Below, piece by piece: positions 53,646 through 60,648 of a stretch of 64,000 bases of DNA. Numbering within the stretch: the first letter of the stretch is position 1; each line of letters opens with the position of its first letter. The translations under genes and the position numbers were made by a program. This DNA comes from Asanoa sp040676615 (lineage in GTDB: Bacteria > Actinomycetota > Actinomycetes > Mycobacteriales > Micromonosporaceae). The stretch covers positions 1 to 64,000 of the forward strand of contig NZ_JBFAPI010000024.1 of assembly GCF_040676615.1 (NCBI RefSeq), read 5' to 3'. The notes under the pieces were generated by a model. The model was not told the DNA's origin and searched no databases. It saw nothing but the letters and a program-made list of their open reading frames with translations.

Positions 53646-54236
53646 GTGCAGTCGCTGTTTCGCCGCAAGTCCGCTGACGTGGTCCAGGAGACCTCCGGGG
53701 CTCCTGAGACGCCGGATTCCTCGCGCCCCAAGGGCTACACGCCGCCGAAGGCCAAGGAGACCCCGAAGCGCCCCAGCGCCGCGCGTCAGCCGGGTGGCAA
53801 CGCCAAGGCGCTGACCAAGGAAGAGTCCCGGGAGCGCAAGCGCACGCTGCGCCAGGAGGCGGCGGCCGAATACCGGCGTGAGGGCGGTCCGCGCGACCGC
53901 GGCCCGGAGCGGTTGCTGGCCCGGAACGTGGTCGACTCCCGCTACACGGCCGGCACCTTCTTCTTCGGCGGTGCCCTGATCGTGCTGATCGGTTCCAACG
54001 GGGCGATGCCCGACCTGGTCAGGACGGTCGCGACCTCGCTGTGGGGCGTGCTTCTGCTCGCCGTGATCCTCGACGCGATCCTGATCGCTCGCAAGATCAA
54101 GCGGTTGGTGCGGGAGCGGTACCCCAAGACCGACCAGCGGATGGGGTCCCTCTACATGTACGCGATCATGCGGTCGATCACCTTCCGCCGCATGCGCGTT
54201 CCCAAGCCGGCCGTCAAGATCGGCGAGAAGGTCTGA
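53646..54236 (+). CDS. DUF3043 membrane protein
   Basis: 196 residues. The N-terminal half is basic and unstructured (Lys/Pro/Arg-rich, SRERKRTLRQEAAAEYRR). Two membrane segments follow (about 102-120 and 129-147) and then a basic C-terminal region (RKIKRLVRERYP). The core RYTAGTFFFGGALIVLIG is typical of DUF3043, found throughout actinobacteria. Function unknown. GTG start at 53646. Corresponds to the Rv2206 position. Confidence 0.88.
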   Translation: MQSLFRRKSADVVQETSGAPETPDSSRPKGYTPPKAKETPKRPSAARQPGGNAKALTKEESRERKRTLRQEAAAEYRREGGPRDRGPERLLARNVVDSRYTAGTFFFGGALIVLIGSNGAMPDLVRTVATSLWGVLLLAVILDAILIARKIKRLVRERYPKTDQRMGSLYMYAIMRSITFRRMRVPKPAVKIGEKV

Positions 54237-54277
54237 CGCTGGCCTGGTGGCCGGGAGGCCAGGTCTAGGCCGTTATC

Positions 54278-54384
54278 GGTTGCGGCTCCGGGCCCTCGTA
54301 GGTTGCGGCTCCGGGCCCTCGTAGGTTGCGGCTCCGGGCCCTTGGTGGGGCTCCGGGCCCTTGGTGGGTGCGGCTCCGGGCCGT
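54278..54384. repeat. 23-bp tandem repeat array
   Basis: Two exact copies of a 23-base unit beginning GGTTGCGGCTCCGGGCCC, followed by about three degenerate copies. A further TAGGTTGCGGCT in the same orientation occurs at 55814-55825 on the far side of the IS element. No gene between 54237 and the transposase. Confidence 0.85.
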
Positions 54385-54455
54385 TGTTGGCTACGCTCAG
54401 GTCTCCGGGGCCGCTGCCCCCGGGCCCCGGCCGAGCTGCGGGGACCCGGCGGGAC

Positions 54456-54515
54456 GGGGCGGGTCCCGTTGTCGGTCTTCGCAAGGGCATCAGGATCTTC
54501 GGGCGGTGACAAGGT
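54456..54515. repeat. 60-bp inverted repeat, left arm
   Basis: Outer 20 bases (GGGGCGGGTCCCGTTGTCGG) and inner 27 bases (from 54489) match the right arm exactly in inverted orientation; the middle 13 bases differ but have the same length. Confidence 0.85.
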
Positions 54516-55776
54516 CGTTCCTTAGGGTTTCTGAGTCTGGATGGTGTTTCCGGGCCGCCGGGTTGGCTGGGTGTGGCTCAAGGTCGTTTGCCGTCGATGG
54601 CTATGGACGAGCGGCCGCCCAGCCAGTCCTGGACGCCTTGACCGCTGATTGAGATCTGCGAATCGTCGCTTGCTAAGGAACTGCTGGCGGGTCGTCCGTG
54701 GTGACCTGGGTCTGGGTCGTTTGGGAGGACGATTTGGCGCAGGTGTGGGTCGGTGTCGACGGCGGCAGGCAGACACACCACGCCGCGGCGGTGGACGTCG
54801 CTGGTCGGGTGTTGTGGTCGATGCCGGTGGTCAACGATCAGCAGGCGATCGCGGAGATGCTGGCTCGGGTCAGCGCCGACGATGAGGTGCTGTGGGCGGT
54901 TGATCTGATCGGCTGTGAGACCGGGTTGTTGCGGGCCATGCTGGCTGCTGCCGGTCATCGGACGGTCTATGTTCCGGGACGGACGGTCAAGACGATGGCC
55001 GAAGGGTTCGCCGGCGAGGCCAAAACCGATGCCCGGGACGCGGTGGTCATCGCGAACACCGCCCGGATGCGGCGTGACTTCCTGCCCGTCACACCCCGAC
55101 AGAGCTGATCGCGACGCTGTCATTGCTGGTCGCGCATCGCGCTGACCTGGTCGAGGACTGGGTCCGGACCATCAACCGGCTACGCCGTTTAATGGTGGGG
55201 ATCTCTCCGGTGTTGGAGCGCGCGTTGACCTTCACGAACGTCGCGACGTTGGTCCTGATCAGCGCCTACCAAACTCCCGAGCAGATCCGCGCCGCCGGCC
55301 GCGAGCAACTCCTCGCGCATCTGCGTCGGCATCGGGCCCTCAACGCGGTCAAACTCGCCGATCAGGCGTTGGCCGCCGCGGCCTTGCAGGGCCTCGCCCT
55401 GCCCGGGCAGGACACCGCCGCCGCCCTCGCCAGCGAGCTCGCCACCCACCTGCTGGACCTGCACAACCGCATAAAGACGACCGACAAGGCCATCGAAGAC
55501 GCCTTGGACGAACACCCACAGGCCAGCATCATCCGCAGCCTGCCCGGCATGGGCGCACTGGCAGCCGCGGAGTTCACCGTCGCGGTCGGTGACCTGTCAA
55601 CCTTCGCTAGCCCTGACCACCTCGCCGCCTACGCCGGCCTGGCACCAGCGGCCCGCGACTCCGGCAAACGCAGCGGCAACCTGCGACGCCCACAGCGCTA
55701 CAACCGCCGACTCCGACACGTGTTCTACATGGCCGCCCTCGCCACCCTGCACCTTGTCACCGCCCGAAGATCCTGA
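54516..55776 (+). mobile_element. IS110-family element, degraded
   Basis: A DEDD transposase gene preceded by about 200 bases without a gene (54516-54733). In IS110 elements this non-coding end can encode a bridge RNA that guides insertion. The end points cannot be fixed from this sequence; the limits given are the inner edges of the inverted repeat arms. The transposase is frameshifted and shortened at its C-terminus, so the copy is probably dead. Confidence 0.75.
54734..55776 (+). pseudogene. IS110-family DEDD transposase, frameshifted and C-terminally truncated
   Basis: First part (to 55108): VWVGVDGGRQTHHAAAV with catalytic Asp, LWAVDLIG, and AKTDARDA. Second part (frame -1, to 55776): LLVAHRADLVEDWVRTINRL, then the transposase-20 domain SIIRSLPGMGALAAAEF, DHLAAYAGLAPAARDSGKRS and RRLRHVFYMAALATL. 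The two parts join at ACACCCCGACAG near 55098; one more C would restore the frame. The protein stops at LVTARRS inside the right inverted repeat arm, about 40 residues short of the usual C-terminus. TTG at 54734 with GGAGGA upstream is the likely original start. Codon use is less GC-extreme than in neighbours. Confidence 0.82.
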
Positions 55777-55810
55777 TTTGTGGGCTACGCCCGACAACGG
55801 GACCCGCCCC
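55751..55810. repeat. 60-bp inverted repeat, right arm
   Basis: Inverted partner of 54456-54515: 27 inner and 20 outer identical bases around a 13-base variable middle. Its inner end supplies the last codons of the transposase frame. Confidence 0.85.
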
Positions 55811-56259
55811 TTTTAGGTTGCGGCTGTCTGCCGGTGGTCGGGGTTCGGGTGGCCAGGGGAGACGGAGCTGGGCCGATGTGTCGGGAGCGGTGAACCGCTC
55901 CTCGCGGCCGGCCTATCGGGCAGGCGACTGCCTGCCGGCCTGAACGGTCGGGGGCGGCCGCCGCCGAGGTCAGCGCCGCACTTCGTCCTCGGCGGCCGTA
56001 CACCGAGCCCAGCGAGCAGGTCGGCCACATCCGACGCGCTCCACCAGGCTGTGGCCGGTCTGGTCGGTGCGCTCGCCTACCGGGGGCGCGACCGCGGCCG
56101 TCTGCTTGCTCCACCACCGCGAGGCGCGGCTGCTCTGCCTACTCCATGCCCGCGAGGCGGAACAGCGCCGCTTACCCCACGCCCGCTAGGCGGCGCGGCA
56201 CCACCGCTGCTCCGCTTACGCCACGCCCGCGAGGCGGAGCAGCACCAGCGCTGCTCCGC
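55811..56259. other. 449-bp gene-free region between IS element and azlD
   Basis: No gene seen. The first part carries one copy of the TAGGTTGCGGCT motif; the second part consists of the azlD-derived hairpin repeats described next. Confidence 0.5.
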
Positions 56260-56290
56260 TTACTCCACTCCCGCGAGGCGGAGCAGGGCG
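56127..56290. repeat. Imperfect hairpin-forming tandem repeats copied from azlD end
   Basis: About four copies of a unit such as CTGCTCCGCTTACTCCAC followed by CCCGCGAGGCGGAGCAG, each able to fold on itself (GCTGCTCCGC/GCGGAGCAGC). The last copy is the genuine 3' end of azlD including its stop codon; the others lie downstream of the gene. Confidence 0.8.
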
Positions 56291-56568
56291 GCGGTTGCCG
56301 CCGCCGCGACGACCACCACGACGAAGGGGGCTCGGCGCCAGGCGAGCACCGCGCCTACCGCGACGCCTGCCGGGCGGGCGACGCCGGCGAAGACGCCTGA
56401 GTCGGTGAAGGTTGCCGTGGCAGCCAGGGCTGCCAGCAAGGTGGCGGCCGCCATCGGGAGGAGGACCTGGATCCGCTTGGGCAGGGCTACCCGCTCGCGG
56501 AGCACCACGCCGGCCAGGCGGAAGGCGTAGGTGCCGATGGCCAGGCCGACGATCACCGCGAGGATCAT
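56260..56568 (-). CDS. azlD: AzlD-family branched-chain amino acid exporter subunit
   Basis: 102 residues, three to four membrane segments, beginning MILAVIVGLAIGTYAFRLAG and containing LLPMAAATLLAALAATA. Small partner of AzlC in LIV-E type export of branched-chain amino acids. ATG overlaps the azlC stop (ATGA). The last codons lie in a repeat unit that is copied downstream. Confidence 0.9.
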   Translation of the reverse strand: MILAVIVGLAIGTYAFRLAGVVLRERVALPKRIQVLLPMAAATLLAALAATATFTDSGVFAGVARPAGVAVGAVLAWRRAPFVVVVVAAAATAALLRLAGVE

Positions 56569-57260
56569 GATGATGGCTCCGAGGATGGGCGGCGGCGAGG
56601 CAGCGCGACCAGCAATAGGCCGCTCAGCGCCATCAGCACCGGTAACCCGGCCGGCAGGATCGGGGTTGTCACCACCGCTACCAACGCCCCGGTCAACGCC
56701 ACCAGGCGGGTGGTCGGGTCCTTCAGCGTGGGCAGCAGCAGGGCGAACAGGCCGGCCGGGAACGCGGCGTCCAGGCCCAACCGGTCAGGGTCGCCGACGT
56801 TGCCGAGCAGCACGCCGAGCACCGCGCCGATGTTCCAGAGGACGAAGAGGGTGCAACCCGTTGCCCAGTAGGCGTGGCGGCGGCGGACCGGGTCGGGCTG
56901 GGCCAGCGCGAACGCCACCGACTCGTCGACCAGGAGGTGGGCACCCAGCAATCGCTGCCACCAGCGGGTGCCGATCACCTCGCCGATGGCCAGGCCGAAC
57001 GGGAGGTGTCTGGCGTTCAGCAGCAGGCCGGCGAAGACGGCCGCGAACGGGTTGCCGGCCGCGATCAGGCCGACCGCCAGGAACTGCGAGCCGCCCGCGA
57101 AGACCACCAGCGACATCAGGATGGTGAGGCCGGCGGGGATGCCGGCGGCGACGGCGATCGCCCCGAACGAGATGCTCACCGCGAACACCGCGAGACCCAG
57201 CGCGCCGACGTCGCGGACCAGCGAGCGGTCGCCCAAGATGGAGCGCGCTGCGGCAGTCAT
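56565..57260 (-). CDS. azlC: AzlC-family branched-chain amino acid exporter subunit
   Basis: 231 residues with about seven membrane segments. Family segments ISFGAIAVAAGIPAG, SLVVFAGGSQFLAVGLI, NARHLPFGLAIG and LVDESVAFALAQ are present. Exports branched-chain amino acids or analogues with AzlD. ATG at 57260, chosen over the longer frame for the family N-terminus. Divergent from the XRE-cupin regulator, which probably controls it. Confidence 0.92.
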   Translation of the reverse strand: MTAAARSILGDRSLVRDVGALGLAVFAVSISFGAIAVAAGIPAGLTILMSLVVFAGGSQFLAVGLIAAGNPFAAVFAGLLLNARHLPFGLAIGEVIGTRWWQRLLGAHLLVDESVAFALAQPDPVRRRHAYWATGCTLFVLWNIGAVLGVLLGNVGDPDRLGLDAAFPAGLFALLLPTLKDPTTRLVALTGALVAVVTTPILPAGLPVLMALSGLLLVALPRRRPSSEPSS

Positions 57261-57288
57261 GGTTACCGATCGTGCCTGCCGCTGATAG

Positions 57289-57306
57289 CGTTCGTCAAGT
57301 CGAACG
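57289..57306. promoter_or_regulatory. Candidate operator between azlC and XRE-cupin gene
   Basis: Palindrome CGTTCG-TCAAGT-CGAACG, 28 bases from the azlC start and 21 bases before the GTG of the regulator gene. GATAGC next to it may be part of a -10 element. Fits autoregulation by the XRE protein. Confidence 0.55.
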
Positions 57307-57327
57307 AAGCGACCGATGGAGCGAACA

Positions 57328-57882
57328 GTGACCGAACCGACGATCGCCGCGACCATCGCCGCCGCCCTCCGCCGCGAGCGGGAGCGGGCGGGGCTCTCGC
57401 TCACCGAACTCGCCCGGCGCGCCGGGATCGCCAAGTCGACGCTCTCTCAGCTCGAGAACGGCGTCGGCAATCCCAGCGTCGAGACGCTCTGGTCGCTCGG
57501 CGTCGCGCTCGACGTGCCGTTCAGCCGGCTGGTCGAGCCGCCCGCCCCGGCGCTGCGGGTCATCCGGTCCGGCGACGGGCCGAGGATCAGTTCAGACCAA
57601 CTCGACTACACCGGCACCCTGGTCGCGGCCGGCTCCCGGTCGACGCGCCGGGACATCTACATCATGACCATCGAACCCGGCGCCGTACGCGTCGCGGACG
57701 CGCACACCCCGCGCAGCGTCGAGCACATCGTGGTGGCCCGGGGCCGGCTGCGCACCGGGCCGGCCGGCGAGACCGTCGACCTCGAACCCGGCGACTACGC
57801 GACGTTCGCGGGCGACGTGCCGCACAGCTACGAGGCGCTCGAGTCGGGCACCTTCGCCGTGCTGGTCATGGAACACCCGTAG
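57328..57882 (+). CDS. XRE-family regulator with cupin domain
   Basis: About 184 residues. Helix-turn-helix SLTELARRAGIAKSTLSQLE with NPSVETLWSLGVALDV, then a cupin domain (EHIVVARGRLRTGPA, LEPGDYATFAGDVPHSYEA). Regulators of this type often sit beside azlCD and sense an amino acid or small ligand in the cupin. GTG at 57328 has GGAG six bases before it; ATG at 57316 is an alternative. Its 3' end overlaps the convergent ABC ATPase gene by 55 bases. Confidence 0.88.
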   Translation: MTEPTIAATIAAALRRERERAGLSLTELARRAGIAKSTLSQLENGVGNPSVETLWSLGVALDVPFSRLVEPPAPALRVIRSGDGPRISSDQLDYTGTLVAAGSRSTRRDIYIMTIEPGAVRVADAHTPRSVEHIVVARGRLRTGPAGETVDLEPGDYATFAGDVPHSYEALESGTFAVLVMEHP

Positions 57883-58820
57883 AGGCGGGCGACCACGTCT
57901 TCGATGTCGGGCTCCACGATGGACACTTCCCGCAACGAAGCGAGCCCGGCCAGCCGGGCCAGCAGTTCGCCCGCGGTCGCCGTCTCCAGGTCGTACTCGA
58001 TGCGCAGTGGGGTGACGCCGGCCAGCGTCGCGCCGGGCACCTCGGGTGGCGCCGCCAGCGGCGCGTCGAGCTCGACCACCACCCGGCGGCGCGAGCCGTA
58101 CCGGGCGTGCAGCGCCTCGATCGTGCCGTCGTGCACCACCCGGCCGTGGTCGATGACCAGCAAGCGTCGGCAGAGTCGCTCGATGTCGGCCAGGTCGTGG
58201 GTGGTCAGCACCAGGGTCACGTCGCCGCCGGCGCCCAGCTCGGCCAGGAAGGCGCGGACCGCCTGCTTGCTCACCACGTCGAGGCCGATCGTCGGCTCGT
58301 CGAGGAAGAGCACCTCGGGGCCGTGCAGCAGCGCCGAGGTCAGCTCCCCGCGCATCCGCTGGCCCAGCGAGAGCTGGCGGACGGGAGTGTCGAGGAACGC
58401 GTCGAGGTCGAGCAGCGCGCGGCAGCGGCGCAGCCGGGCGGCGTGCTCGACCCGCGGCACCCGGTAGACGTGGCGCAGCAGGTCGAAGGACGCGGCCAGC
58501 GGCAGGTCCCACCAGAGTTGCGACCGCTGGCCGAAGACGACGCCAATCCGCCGGGCCAGCCGGGTGCGCTGGCGCACCGGCGACAGCCCGCAGACGCTGA
58601 CCTCTCCCCCGGTGGGCGTCAGTACGCCGGTCAACATCTTCAGCGTCGTCGACTTGCCGGCGCCGTTGGGGCCGATGTAGCCGACCATCTCGCCGCGCTC
58701 GACGGTGAGGTCGACGCCGTCGACCGCGGCCACCGTGCGCGTGGCCCGGCGCAGCCGGCCGGCCCGGACCTTGACCTCGAACTCCTTGCGCAACCCGCGC
58801 GCCGCGATGACCGCCATCAT
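57828..58820 (-). CDS. ABC-2 type transporter ATPase
   Basis: 330 residues. Walker A GPNGAGKST, signature LSLGQRMRGEL, Walker B VLFLDEPTIGLD, switch LTTHDLADIERL. The C-terminal 80 residues are an extra domain as in export ATPases of this type. The last 18 codons overlap the XRE-cupin gene on the opposite strand. ATG at 58820 overlaps the stop of the downstream-numbered permease (ATGA). Works with the two permeases at 58817 and 59619. Confidence 0.93.
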   Translation of the reverse strand: MMAVIAARGLRKEFEVKVRAGRLRRATRTVAAVDGVDLTVERGEMVGYIGPNGAGKSTTLKMLTGVLTPTGGEVSVCGLSPVRQRTRLARRIGVVFGQRSQLWWDLPLAASFDLLRHVYRVPRVEHAARLRRCRALLDLDAFLDTPVRQLSLGQRMRGELTSALLHGPEVLFLDEPTIGLDVVSKQAVRAFLAELGAGGDVTLVLTTHDLADIERLCRRLLVIDHGRVVHDGTIEALHARYGSRRRVVVELDAPLAAPPEVPGATLAGVTPLRIEYDLETATAGELLARLAGLASLREVSIVEPDIEDVVARLYGCSMTSTAKVPDSSAS

Positions 58821-59626
58821 GACCCCGTGCTCGTGTAGTGCCGGATGCCCGACCGCCAGAACAGCGCGGCCACGCCGCTCGCCGCGACCGCCACCAGCGG
58901 CGCGCACCAACCGACCCAGCCGGGCAGGCCGATCGGGTCGGGCACGCCGAGCAGCGCCAGCGCCGGGTAGTAGGAGACGAAGGCGAAGCCCAGCGCGTAC
59001 GCGAAGGCGTTGCGGAACCACCCGCTGTAGACGCTGACCGGATAGCTGGTGAAGTCGCGGCCGCCGTAGGTGAAGGCGTTGCCGAACTCGCCGGACTCGG
59101 TCCACCAGAAGGCCACCGAGGCCGTGATGACGAACATGGCGCCGAAGAACACCACGCCGGCGGCCGGCGCGACGACCGCGAGCAGGGCCCGGGCCGCCGT
59201 CCAGGTGATGTCGGCCGACCCGAGCGCGAACAGGTAGATCGCGGCGCCGAGCGCGGCCCGGGAGAGCTTGCGCAGCGGCAGGTCGAGCAGCAGGAGTTGC
59301 GGCAGGGCGGGCAGCGGGCGGGTGAGCACGGTGTCGAAGCGGCCGGTGCGCACGTACAGCGTGATCCGCTCGACGTTGCCGACCAGCATGTCGGCCGCCG
59401 CGAACGCGCACGCCGACATGCCGGTGATGACCAGCGCCTGATGCAGGTCGAGGCCGCCGAGCGTGCGGGTCACACCGAAGAGCACCAGGATCGTGGCGAC
59501 GTCGAGCGCCGTGGACCAGACGTTGGCCACCAGGTCGACGACGAACGACGCCCGGTAGGAGAACTGGCCTTCCGCCTGCGCGCGCAGCAGGGCCCAGTAG
59601 GCGCGCAGGGCGCCCGGTTCAGCCAC
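58817..59626 (-). CDS. ABC-2 type permease (DUF990-like), subunit 1
   Basis: 269 residues with six membrane segments. YRASFVVDLVANVWSTALDV and RTGRFDTVLTRPLPALPQLL are typical of the ABC-2_membrane_6 family, as is GGRDFTSYPVSVYSGWFRN. Forms a heterodimeric export channel with the next permease; substrate unknown. GTG at 59626 overlaps the other permease by eight bases. Confidence 0.88.
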   Translation of the reverse strand: MAEPGALRAYWALLRAQAEGQFSYRASFVVDLVANVWSTALDVATILVLFGVTRTLGGLDLHQALVITGMSACAFAAADMLVGNVERITLYVRTGRFDTVLTRPLPALPQLLLLDLPLRKLSRAALGAAIYLFALGSADITWTAARALLAVVAPAAGVVFFGAMFVITASVAFWWTESGEFGNAFTYGGRDFTSYPVSVYSGWFRNAFAYALGFAFVSYYPALALLGVPDPIGLPGWVGWCAPLVAVAASGVAALFWRSGIRHYTSTGS

Positions 59627-60476
59627 CCTGCACCACCAGCTTGCGCTCGGCGCGGCGCTGCACCAGGCGGCAGAGCGACAACACGACGAGCACCCAGGCC
59701 GCTTGTACGGCGATCAGGCCGGCCTGGCGAGCCGTCGGGTCGACCTCGACGAGCACATCGAGCGGCGCCTGGAACAGGCTGGGCAGCGGGGTCAGCAGCC
59801 ACAGCGGGCCGACGACCCAGTCGGGCAGGAAGCGCAGCGGGAAGTAGAGGCCGCCCAGCACCCCGGATAGCAGCGTCCACAGGATCATCGGGCCGCGGAC
59901 GTCGAGCAGCCAGTAGGCGCTGGCGTTGACCAGGAACCGGCAGCCGAAGCAGAGCACGACGGCCAGCACGACCGACAGGACGAACAGCGGCCAGGTCGGC
60001 CACCGGTGCGGCAGGTAGATCGGGAAGAACAGCGGGCCGACCACCACCGGCGGCACCAGCCGGGTGAGCACCGCGTGGCCGGCCCGGCCGAGATCGGTCG
60101 CCAGGTAGTTGGTCACCGGGTTGACCGGGCGGAGCAGGTCGGCCACGACGTCGCCGGTGCTGATCCGCTGCGCGAGGTCGGTCCAGCCCCAGAGCAGCAC
60201 GACGGCGAGCAAGCCCTGGCCGAACCACACGTAGCTGGCCAGTCGCGCGGGGTCGTAGCCGGCCACCGTCGCGGTGCCGGCGCCGGCCGCCACGGCCAGC
60301 AGGACGTAGCTGCGCAGGAAGCCGAAGACGGTGTTGGTGAACGCGCCCGCGATGGTGGCCTGCCGATAGGTGGAGTATCGGCGGAATCCGGCGACCGTTA
60401 ATGCCCAGAATGTGCGGGTTTGTGCGGCGACATTCGCATAACGCGGGCGAGGGACAGTGGCGGTGACGGAGTCCAC
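59619..60476 (-). CDS. ABC-2 type permease (DUF990-like), subunit 2
   Basis: About 285 residues with six membrane segments, including RRYSTYRQATIAGAFTNTV and DLLRPVNPVTNYLATDLG. First gene of the exporter operon. GTG at 60476 is preferred, with GGAGGG seven bases before it; ATG at 60491 or 60500 in the same frame is possible. Same family as its partner, with no close sequence identity visible by eye. Confidence 0.87.
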   Translation of the reverse strand: MDSVTATVPRPRYANVAAQTRTFWALTVAGFRRYSTYRQATIAGAFTNTVFGFLRSYVLLAVAAGAGTATVAGYDPARLASYVWFGQGLLAVVLLWGWTDLAQRISTGDVVADLLRPVNPVTNYLATDLGRAGHAVLTRLVPPVVVGPLFFPIYLPHRWPTWPLFVLSVVLAVVLCFGCRFLVNASAYWLLDVRGPMILWTLLSGVLGGLYFPLRFLPDWVVGPLWLLTPLPSLFQAPLDVLVEVDPTARQAGLIAVQAAWVLVVLSLCRLVQRRAERKLVVQGG

Positions 60477-60648
60477 GCCGTTACCCTCCATCCGCGACAT
60501 ACGCCGTATCGGGCCGCATGACAGTATCGGGTGCCGGCGGATGCCGCGCGACACAAATTCCGACGAGGTGACCCGCCGTGATTGATCGACGCGTACCGCG
60601 CTCCCGCGGGACGCGCGCGTGGATCGCAGGGCGGATCGGCCGGCGCGG

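Noticed and set aside
55090..55120. Programmed -1 frameshift in the transposase
   Set aside because: No X-XXY-YYZ heptamer; a lost C in a homopolymer explains the change more simply, and the C-terminus is damaged as well.
54578..55123. Minus-strand frame antisense to the IS110 transposase
   Set aside because: Shadow of the transposase; no family resemblance.
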